Below are positions 38,117 to 47,679 of a stretch of 64,000 nucleotides of DNA, in pieces. The notes below the pieces were generated by a model. That model worked only from the letters and a program-made list of their open reading frames with translations. It did no database searches and was not told the origin of the DNA. Every line of letters starts with the position of its first letter. The stretch's first letter is position 1. The position numbers and the translations under genes are program-made. The DNA is from Solenopsis invicta. Its lineage: Eukaryota; Arthropoda; Insecta; Hymenoptera; Formicidae. The stretch lies in contig NC_052669.1 in assembly GCF_016802725.1 (NCBI RefSeq), forward strand, positions 18,629,770-18,693,769, read 5' to 3'.

Positions 38117-39561
38117 CTAAACAGCCTTGCCAGGACTTGATTTGAACGTTTGTTCAGATATATTTGAATTATATTCTCTATTTGCATCATTGAGTAAATT
38201 ATCAATAACTTCACATACTACATACACAGGCTTTAACGAGCCGCTCGAATCAACGTTACTATTGTCTCTGACTTGCAAGTTTAATGATTGTCTCTTAGCT
38301 ACATTTAAAGACAATCTTAGACTTTTATGAATTGGAGAACTCTTGTAGGTGACTCTTGTAGGTGATATCGTTCTTAGATCCATTGATGGATCTTTTTGAA
38401 AAGCTGAGCGATGATAATCGTAGCATTAATGGAGTTTCGTCAATATCATTTTCCTTATTATAAATTGGAGAACTTTTGTTCGTGATATTGTTCTTAGATC
38501 CATTGATGGATCTTTTTGAAGAGCTGAGCAATGACAATCGTAGCATTAATGGAGTTTCGTCAATATCATTTTCCTTATTATGAATTGGAGAACTCTTGTT
38601 CGTGATATTGTTCTTAGATCCATTGACAGGTCTTTCTGAAGGACTGAACAATGATAATCGTAGCATTAATGGAGTTTCTCATCAATATCATTTTCCTTAT
38701 TCAGATCAAACCTAGAACTTGAGCTATTATTAACCAAAACATTTGCAAAGGCATTTTTTCCTATACTTATCCGTGCGAGCTGTATAAAGCAAGATTTTAA
38801 ATATTTGCCAGAAGGAATTTTGATGCTTTCATCACTTGCATGCGAAGAGACAACAATCTCATTAGCATTAGATATTGCCTTTTCCACATTTGGGTGCAAT
38901 AAATTCAAAGAGTTAGTTTCATTGGTACAGACAGCGGTTTCAGTAAGATCCAATGCTTTCAAGAAGGCATATTTGTCAATGCTCTTTCCTTTCGTGGCTT
39001 TCAGCTGAACCTTTTTCAAATCGCGCTCCAATTCTTTTTCTCAGATGTCGAAGTTTGCAGTATATTGCGTTTAACTATTCCTAAAAGGTAACATGTGTCA
39101 TGAGTATTATAATCTATAATAAAAAGTTAAATTGCTAATTTCTACCTGCATTAAAATTGTGTTTTGTTAAAGCAGTATGCTTATTATTAGAGGTTTCCAA
39201 ATTATCCCACCACTCTGAAGAACTCTGAATAGAATCTATTTGTGAATTTTCATTCAATTATCTAGCAGTCTCGTTTCTACTGTAAATCAGAGAGTACCGC
39301 GGAGGTGTACTTACCTCCAGATTATTCCAAAATGTTCGTCCTGTAGAAAAAAGATACATGAAAATTTCATCAAAGATCATGTTTAAGTTTTGGTTTGCCT
39401 GTGGCAATAAATCACCATAAAGCAAAATGACAAAGGAAAGATGCTTTACCTTCACCCACGATAGTTGTATCTGAATCGAAAACAAAGGAATTCATAAAGT
39501 TGCTGGATCTACGTCTAGAGTTTTGTCTTAGTACTCGATTAATGCTTTTTCTCTTATCCAT
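38117..39561 (-). pseudogene. Broken multi-exon gene with KEN-box repeats
   Basis: Exon 1, 39450-39561, starts MDKRKSINRVLRQNSRRR; exon 2 is a 26-base microexon, 39315-39340 (RTFWNNLE); exon 3 ends at 39146 and holds SEWWDNLE; exon 4 runs from 39080 to the stop at 38117. Splice sites are good, so this is not a retrocopy. Exon 4 is interrupted three times: a missing base in an A-run near 39030, two extra bases near 38681, and a 13-base tandem duplication at 38339-38364. Between these the frame is open and coherent. Three 40-codon repeats each carry NKENDIDE (a KEN box, the APC/C-Cdh1 degron), DETPLM and KSSPI (CDK-like S/T-P sites), suggesting a mitotic regulator. I do not recognise the family. 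Sequencing errors in a live gene are the alternative, most likely for the A-run change. Confidence 0.6.
38305..38690 (-). repeat. 120-bp tandem repeat, about three units
   Basis: TAGCATTAATGGAGTTTC recurs at 38421, 38541 and 38661, a period of exactly 120 bases (40 codons). The units are about 90% identical and multiply the KEN/TP/SP module of the broken gene. Confidence 0.9.
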
Positions 39562-40605
39562 GTTTATGGAACAGGAACAACACGGTAGAAGATACCTGGT
39601 TTATCTTTTAGCAGCGGAATGAATATGTTGCAAGTTTGGTTCGGAAATTTGAACTTCGCAGTTCAAATCGTTCGAACGTCAACCATTTTTTTTTTGTTAT
39701 CCGGTTGGAGAGTTTATCCGGTTGGAGAGTTGGTGCCTTCAGCTCACAATCAAGGACTTCGCACCAGCACCAACCACCAAGAGGTTATGCTATGCTTAGT
39801 CACATGGTCATAGAAGTCCTTCAGAAGTCCATTTTTTTTTATAAATCTATCATTTTTTAAAAATCAACCACTTAACTTTGTAAATGTATCCTTTACTTAA
39901 ATGTAATGATAGATATATATTTTTAAGTTTTATAAGTAAACATGGTCTTCATTTAATTATAAATAAAAATAAATGTAATCAACTTTTTCAAAAATAGACT
40001 GTCCAACTTTATGAAGCCTTACGCAAATAAGACAAATTTATAAATTAAATTCTTCATTCATATAAGAAGAAAAAGTACATAAGGTAAATATTATCAAAAA
40101 ATCTGCCATCCAACATTGTGAATACATTCTTATTCAAGTGTAATAATTATATTCTTTTAAACATATTCTTTACCTATAAAAAAGAAAGATACATGTAATT
40201 AATATTTATCCGCCAGTCTAAAAACTTTGATATTATTTATAAATACATCTTTATTGGACAAATATTACAAAACATAATAAGACATTAAATTCTATTAGAT
40301 TTATGTATAGCAAAGACTAATATGAACTAAACAATTAAAATAATATTATTAGGTTGGGACAAAAGTTTGCAGTGTTTAAATATTTTTTAAAGTTTAGATA
40401 TTTATACATAAATTTATTCAACCACATATGTGCCACTGTAAACCATTGTCCCAATACATTAAATTAAACGCATTTTGTACAATATTCAATATTCTACAAC
40501 GTAACATTTTCAAAAAAGTTCTCTGATTAATTCGCTATATATACTATACCAAATGAATACACATAATTACATAGTACTTACGTATGTACAAAGTGAATAT
40601 AAGTC
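39562..40605. other. AT-rich intergenic DNA between the broken gene and WDR70
   Basis: No coding frame is supported. It contains a 17-base tandem duplication (TCCGGTTGGAGAGTT) near 39699-39732 and the small mariner-like element at 40354-40454. Confidence 0.5.
40354..40454. mobile_element. Small mariner-like MITE, about 100 bp
   Basis: TTGGGACAAAAGTTTGCAGTG at the left pairs with the inverse of CACTGTAAACCATTGTCCCAA at the right, 18 of 21 positions. TTGGGACAAAAGTTT resembles mariner-type termini. It contains TTTATT at 40413-40418, an AATAAA on the WDR70 strand about 190 bases past its stop. Confidence 0.65.
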
Positions 40606-42987
40606 CTAAGTTTTTTGTTTCTTATTACTCGGCCCACTACTATCTTGATCATCGTTTTGAAAAATTGTTTTCGGCTGCGTCTTCTTGTACGCGGGTGCGA
40701 TCCAGTACGGTTCTTCCTCAGCTATCTTTGCGTACTTGAGAATAGCCTCCCTGGGATCCTGATCGTCCTCTATCCGTTTGCTCAGCCCAAGATTGCGTAT
40801 AACGTAGGAACTAAGCGTTCCTCCGGAGGATGCCACTCTGCCACCCTGGCCAGAGGTGATAGGCAAATCTGGACGCCTCGATTTCACCGGATCGAGCCTA
40901 TCCTTTTCCATCTGCTTGCGAACTGACTTGGGCCTGTCCTGACGGAATAGGGGAAGCGCGTGAGGTGTTATAATCTGCTGGGTGGACATTATCTCGATGT
41001 GCTTCTGCTTCATGTGCGTCTTGACGACGCACAATTTGGCGCCTCTCATGCTCTTCTTGGAATCGTAGTATACCTTGACAATGCCATTGCCACAGCCGAC
41101 AAACACCTGATTCAATTTCGGGTGCCATAGAGTCTTTATCACATGCGAGTTTGTCACGGGAATCTCTCTGACCAAGTTGAATGTTTTACTGTCATAGAAC
41201 AACACCCTGCCAGTCGTCTCTCCTTTGTTCAAAGATTCCCCCGTGACGATCATCGAGTCATCTGGACTGAACATGCAATCTGTGGTATCGTAACGCGAGA
41301 ACAGTCCCTTGGCTTCAAAGATTGGCACTTTGAACGCTCGTAAGTCCCACAATTTCAAAGTGTCGTCGCAGGCTCTGCTCGCCAACAGTTGCCCAAGATA
41401 CGAGAAGCTCAGACTCGACACCTCGCTGGATTGTGCGTGCGCACCGCGTAACATAAGGGATGGGTTCACAAAATTCTTCCTGTGGTCCCACATCTGAATC
41501 GAGCCGTCTATACAACCGCAAGCAACGGCCGCGCCTTCTCGGCTGTAGGCGCACGTGGTAGGAATAGTTTTCACGCCGTTTTGCGCACGACACTTTATCA
41601 GGCTCTTATGTGCACGCGGCCTATATAAATTCCATATTCGACAGGTGCTGTCTTGAGAACAGGTCATATACTCTTCTTTTGTGAATGGATGCCAACAACC
41701 GCTGTTTAGACTGGCGGTATGGCCCTTCGTGCGCGCCATATCTGTGATGTACTGATCGCCCTTAACAGTCTCGCATTTCTCAAAGCCATCTCGATCCAGG
41801 ACCTTTGCCTGCGCTGCCCCTGAGATCACCAGTATCACATCCCCGGTCATAGAATACTGCAAGCACTTGATGGGATGATTCTCGCAGGGCTGCAAGGTCC
41901 TGAAGCTCTTCATGGTTGTGTCCATGCCAGCAAAATCCCAGAAACAGACGTCATAGTCAATGGAGCCGGACGCTAGTCGAGCCCCTGATGGATCCGCTGC
42001 AATGGCAATCACTGCTTTGGTGCCATGAGTCATTGAGACCTCATGAGAACAAGGAATCTTGTCCCTCAATGTTACCTGTAATAACATAATATAGAAAGAT
42101 GAAAACATAATTAAACACACAATACAATTTAGAATGATAACTCTCTGATGTTTCTTATCATTAATTTTTTAATAAAAATTTGCAAAGACATACCTGGATG
42201 TGTATGCCATATTTATTACTAATTGATTGTCAATATTTGGTATTATCAAAAATTAGAAAAAGTGATAAACAAAACATCTTGCCAAAAAGAGATAGAATTT
42301 AAATTTAAAAATAAAATTTCAAAAATTTCTGCAAGCTTGAATAAAATTTCATGAAAAAATCTATGATTTTCAGAGATAAACAAGACATTTCCTGAAATTT
42401 TCAAATTTTTCAGTTTTAAATTTCTCAGTTCAAACATTCTGAATACATACCTCTTCTTCTTCTTCTTCTTCTTCAGATTCTTTATCATTGTCATCGTCAT
42501 CGTCATCGTCATCATTTTCAGTCTTCTCAGTCTTCTTTTCTGCATTGGAATCCTTAGTCGCTTCCGAAGTAACAAGCATCAAAGATGGTATAGGTGGGCC
42601 AATGAAATTGTCGTCGTCTTCGTCATCGTCATTATTGTCGCTCACCTTGTCCTCTTTAGGTTCCACAATTTCCCTGGGTTTCTCCTTTTCGATCACACTT
42701 TGTTTGTTGCTGTTTATGGTCTTGGTGATGTTTTCCATCATTTCCTGCACATCAAAGGACTTGGCCTTCTTACCAAAACTCATGATGCCCATCATCTTCT
42801 GCATATTCTGGGTCTCTTCCTCATCCTCTGGCTTGATCTCATCCATCTTTTTCACATTGTTTTCTTCACGTTTCTTACCAAAAGTGCCGAATCCCCCGGA
42901 GCTGGAAGTCTCTACTGGTTCCTCGGACACTGATTTATTCAAATTGGCACTTATCTTGCCGAAGGTTATGGTCTTTTTCGAATTCAT
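40606..42987 (-). CDS. WDR70: WDR70, WD40-repeat protein
   Basis: WDR70 is a nuclear WD40 protein of the gastrulation-defective family, linked in yeast and human to CUL4-DDB1 and histone H2B ubiquitination at DNA breaks. Exon 1 (42451-42987) and exon 2 (40606-42075) join in phase 0 to give 668 residues against about 654 in human. Exon 1 holds FGKKAKSFDVQEMM, the IGPPIP motif and Asp/Glu runs. Exon 2 holds the propeller: HGTKAVIAIAADPSGARLASGS, DYDVCFWDFAGMD, KGDQYITDMARTKGHTA, then ..HPKLNQVFVGCGNGIVKVYYD, ITPHALPLFRQ and GGTLSSYVIRNLGL, all family hallmarks. Donor GTATGT and acceptor TTATTACAG are good. Exon 1 ends inside the Glu run. Confidence 0.96.
42110..42450. repeat. Dispersed repeat filling most of the WDR70 intron
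   Basis: CAATTTAGAATGATA.., CATATTTATTACTAAT..GATTGTC.. and GAGATAGAATTTAAATTT.. match, in order, the segments at 53578-53660 and 53909-54165 in a cycle intron. The similarity runs almost to the exon 1 donor. Confidence 0.7.
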
Positions 42988-43553
42988 AATTGCCAGATGA
43001 CGGCGACTCGGTATTTTAAATTCACGCGCAGTTCCTAGTTGTACGACAAAACAATATAACAATATAACATGTAATAAAACAAAGAGTTTCGTTAATTAAA
43101 CTAAACAATAATCTTACATTCATTCAGCATATATACGACTTACCGCTTGTTGTGATTTGTTATTACTTGTAACAATAAAGATTCCAAAACATTCCAGAAT
43201 GACTGATTTGTTTTCTTTTTACATCCGAAGAACTGAACTGCATGCATGCATGGTTATCTTTTCTCTTTTTATTTTCACATTGGAGAGAAAAAGAGAATGA
43301 TGAAATATGCAAGTCAACCCAGTTCAACCCTGAAGTATGAAAAGAGAATAAACCTATGAAGTAACGACGAGACACAACCTCTTTGACAGAGACAGACGCT
43401 GAGCTTGAGAATTTGTGTTTTGTCCGCTGATTAGCGCGGGAGTCGAACAGTGAAACTAACCTCAAAAACATTTGCTGCGTCCTAACCTATTACACGTTAT
43501 TTCGGTTATTTCGCAAAATGTTTTTCCGGCACATATTATAAACGAAATTTCAA
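42988..43553. promoter_or_regulatory. Head-to-head promoter region of WDR70 and POLR1F
   Basis: Only 566 bases separate the two start codons, with no other gene between them. No TATA box was recognised. A shared bidirectional promoter is inferred. Confidence 0.5.
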
Positions 43554-45811
43554 ATGAATCGAAGTGAAGTAAAGTGGACCTCCCTGGAGCTCAGTGGACT
43601 CCTGGAGGACGAGGAATCTCACGTGCACTTCGCGAGAACCACCAAACACCTCGCGCTACATCCATACCACTTGAACAACATTCAGCGAGGTATCAACCAG
43701 ATTTTAGGATCGTCGTTGAACACTTACGACAGGGAGTACGCATTTATTTATATATTTTTTTAACACAGCACAAATATTCATCTCTGATTTCTCAATTATT
43801 TATACATCTTAATTGATATTTTATTTAATGTTTATAAAAGTGAAAGATCAAACATCCATTATTGAAATATAAGTATCTCTTTGTTGCACATAAAATAACT
43901 TTATTATTTTGTGATTTATCTGTATGCAAGCCACAATAAAATTATGTTTAAATAAAATTATGTGACAACAAATTAGGTGATAAGTTACAATGTACAAATA
44001 AAAAATTGCTAGGAAGAAAATATTCTAAGATCTCTTTCACAAATGATACATATAATTGGGAGGAATTTAATAAAAATTTTATATTTTAGATTGAAAGGGT
44101 TTATGCTAGCCTTTCGAAGCCCTAAATTGCTTAGCAATCTAGGAGAAATTCTATATGACTCTCCCTTCATTCACGTTGATGTTGAAGCAGATTTTTATCT
44201 GTTTTCTCCCACGGTCGGAACATTCCTAAAAGGTAAGATAAATTATATTTTTGCTATACAAATTGTTACATGTTTCACTAATGTAGTAATTCCAGTAATT
44301 ATGATTACAATAGATTCAACTTATTAATTTCTATAAATTATAATTTATTTCTATTCAATCAATTTATCCAGTTTTATGAAATACTGATTTATAATAATTC
44401 CCATTATTTTGCAGGTATAGTGAATAAGAAAGGCTTGGATCACATTGTAGTGCTGGTTCATAAAATATATACAATATCTATTCCAAAACCAGATGATACA
44501 GAGGAATGGCCAGGTGAGCTTGTAGAGATCGGTCAAGAAGTGAAATGTTGTGTGAGTCAAATAGACAACAAAAGTAAACCCCCTTACATCTGCGCCACTT
44601 TGAGATCCGATTACTCGCAAGGTTGTAGATTAAGTTTAAATAATATTGATAATGTAGACAGTACAATTGAAAGTATGAATACTTCTATGAGAATTGATGC
44701 TTCAGCTAATGGAATATCAGAAGATGATGGTGTTTCTGAAAAAGAGAGGAAGAAACATCGAAAAAAACATAAAAAGTCTCATGAAAATGATACAGAATCT
44801 GTTTGTAAAGTTGAAAACATATCAGAGGCGTCTGATAACGTAAAAAATAATAGTTCTGTAACTATCAAATCTGAAAAGAAATCGCGATACCAAAATATAC
44901 AAGATACTGTATTAAGTACTGACGAGTTTCTGAATAATTCAGAAGTCGATAATGTTTCTAAAAAACATAAGAAAAGCAAGAAAATATCTAAATCGTTGCT
45001 TAGTGATGATACAGTTTTAGATGAACATACGGAGTTACGTAAAGCAATGAAGAGAGAAAGTTCTATTCCGTTAGATAGTATTACTGAAACTGAGACGAAA
45101 AAGAGAAAGAAACAGGCAAAAAAATCTAAGGAATCTGATTCAGAAATTGTATCAATAAAGACAGAAAAAGAAGTAATTTGTATGACAGAGGGCACTATTT
45201 CTAAACATATTAAAACTGAAAAAGAAGAACAATACAGTGAAACAGAAAGGAAAAAAAAGAAGAAACATGCGAAGAAATCTAAAGAATCCGATTCGGAGAC
45301 TGTATCGATAAAGACAGAAAAAGAAGATAAAATTTGTATGGCAGAGGGCACTATTCCCAAACATATTAAAGCTGAGAAAGAAGAGCAACATAGTGAAACA
45401 GAAAAGAAAAAGAAGAAAAAACATACGAAGAAATCTAAAGAATCTGATTCGGAAACTGTATCAATAAAGACAGAAAAAGAAGATAAAATTTGTATGGCAG
45501 AGAGCATTATTGTCAAACATATTAAAGTTGAAAAAGAAGAGCAACATAGTGAAACAGAAAAGAAAAAGAAGAAAAAACACACGAAGAAATCTAAAGAATC
45601 TGATCCGGAAACTGTATCAATAAAGACAGAAAACAAAGAAATAATTTGTCAGACAGGGGGCATTATTCCTAAACATATTAAATCTGAAAAGCAATGTGTA
45701 TCAAATAGCGATCTTTCTTCAAGTAACTTAGAAGATAATGTATCTAAAAAGCATAAGAAAAACAAGAAACCATATATGAAAATGTCAGATTCGGAATCAG
45801 GGGGTTGTTAA
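43554..45811 (+). CDS. POLR1F: POLR1F (RPA43), RNA polymerase I stalk subunit
   Basis: RPA43 is the Pol I stalk subunit that contacts the initiation factor RRN3. Exons 43554-43735, 44090-44232 and 44415-45811 splice in phase to 573 residues. HLALHPYHLNNIQRGINQIL begins the Rpb7-N/SHS2-like domain; LYDSPFIHVDVEADFYLFSP matches the family's HINIEADFVIFCP-type strand; KGIVNKKGLDHIVVLVH and SIPKP begin the OB fold. The rest is a Lys/Glu/Ser tail, typical for the family but expanded here by four copies of a 52-residue unit (EKKKKKKHTKKSKESDSETV..KHIKxEKEEQ). The exon 1 donor GTACGC is weak, but it is the only one that keeps the domain intact (YDRE-LKGFMLAF). Confidence 0.93.
45080..45700 (+). repeat. 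156-bp tandem repeat in the POLR1F tail, four units
   Basis: A 52-codon unit begins ETE(R/K)KKKKKH and ends KAEKEEQHS; units 2 and 3 are nearly identical and the outer ones have diverged. The antisense strand is open as well, which is a by-product of the composition. Confidence 0.9.
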
Positions 45812-47494
45812 CATTTAAACATTTTATTCGTGGATACAAATTATTGTAACGTACACTTGTAATTGTTGTGTACTCTGTGAATCGGGCTTAGACATTTAAA
45901 GCTCTAAAATTGTGCACCGTTATCATGTATCAACTGGCGATTACGAGTTGCTCGATAATTAATTTTAATCTCACTTCTCGGTTATTTTTCTTAATCAGTA
46001 ATTCTAACAAATACGAGTATTTATAAACAATTATGACAATTTTCCATCTTTGCAATTATGAGAAATTCTCTTTATTAAACATCTAACAACGATTTTGTAC
46101 TTATGTAGAAGATATCACCGTTAATATCACGATGATTTATTTGGACATCAGAGTACACGATATATTGATAATTTTCTCATTAGCATTGATGTAAATAATC
46201 ATATAATTTATCTCACATTGTATATAAAAAAAACTTGCCTGAGCTCATATGATAGTTTCTGTAATTAACATAAAAACGTACGGAAAAAGTTATATTTCAA
46301 AATTTGCACCTCAGAATATAATTCAACCTGGCAAACTGTGTTCTCATAATATTGCAAATTTAGCCTTTAAAATACGAATTTACAACTATGTTTTAGTTGT
46401 TTTATTTCGTTTGAATTATATTTACTTGAAGAATGCGAGTTGTTTTTAATAGGAGTTTTAATTTGTAATCTCTTGCCAAAATGATAATGAATTCTTGAAA
46501 ACAGAATCCCTCTATGATTTAAAATATCATGTATTCTGAAATTGGTGTAAGAAAGAATTTCTCGCAATTACCTTGATTTATACACAAGAGATTCACCTTC
46601 ATTTATTTGTACCAAATGTAGATACCAAGATGTCTTGTGAATATTTGTGAATATCTCTTTTTTAATATCAGACAATAAATTACAGCAGTAATGTCATGTT
46701 ATTTACATTAATTCTTACCTTACGACATTCCACTTGTATCTCTCTTAGAAATATTACGATACTTTCGCATAGGTTTGAGTCGTATGAAGAAATGAAATGT
46801 ACAGAATTGCTAGATTGCAGCATCAGAATAATTTAGTTATCAATACATCATTTCTAGATGGTACGTTCGGGAGTCCATATGCACACATAACGAGTAAACT
46901 CTGCTTGCTCCGTACGTTCGCCAAGTTAAAAGATTTATTTGCTGAAAGTCTTCACGTACAAATATTCCTACGATTTAATTAGGTACACTTAAATGGCATA
47001 TCACGCGTGCATGCACTGCGTGCCTGTATATTTACACGTATAACGTCAATTTGTCACTAGAACGTTAGGTATTCGCACATTATTGTCCGCACTATTGTCA
47101 CACCACTGTAATCTTTGAGGGCGTTCGTCAACGCTTCATTCGTCTCTTGCTGCTAAACACAAATTATTTCTTTCTTTTAAGTTTCTTTTGAGTACTCATT
47201 GTCAGCAGCAAAAGACAGACGAAGGAATATAACATACATACATATATATATATATGTATGTATGTATATATGTATATATATATATATATATATAGGATTC
47301 ACGGATATCAATAAAGACAGTTAATTGATTGTGATTTAGAAGTTCCGTTTAGAAGCTACAGTTCGCTCAACCAAATCCTATTACCTTAAAAGCACCATTT
47401 TAGCACCAAGTCTCGTATGAACGTTCTGAATGCTTCTCGTCTGATCAAAAAACGTTTACTGCATTCTACAATCGCAGACTAAAATGCATACGTA
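45812..47494. other. Convergent intergenic region between POLR1F and cycle
   Basis: It probably holds both 3' UTRs. Possible poly(A) signals are AATAAA at 46674-46679 (POLR1F strand) and TTTATT at 46934-46939 (AATAAA on the cycle strand). A (TA)n/(TATG) tract lies at about 47228-47295. No gene is seen. Confidence 0.45.
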
Positions 47495-47679
47495 TTATGG
47501 CAACGGCCATGGCAATCCAGAAAAATCCACGGGACCGCCCAGACCCGCGTCCGCCTCCAGCAGGCTCATAATGACAGCCATCGCTGCCTCGTCGTTGCCG
47601 TCAGACGGGATCGGATTTGGCGATTCGTTAATCGCAGTGCCACCAATTATATCCATCATGTCGTCGTCTGGTGACGCTC
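47495..47679 (-). CDS. cyc: cyc last coding exon, transactivation domain
   Basis: ASPDDDMMDIIGG then NDEAAMAVIMSLLEADAGLG, GPVDFSGLPWPLP and TAA. The human sequence has FSDLPWPL; the Asp to Gly change and one extra Pro are the only obvious differences in the core. This segment binds CRY and CBP in vertebrates. Confidence 0.95.

Noticed and set aside
42488..43000. 170-codon plus-strand frame, Ser-rich
   Set aside because: Antisense of the acidic WDR70 N-terminus; no family resemblance.
44779..45636. 285-codon minus-strand open frame, Phe/Cys/Ser-rich
   Set aside because: It is the exact antisense of the lysine/glutamate-rich tail of POLR1F; AAG/GAA-rich codons leave the complement open.
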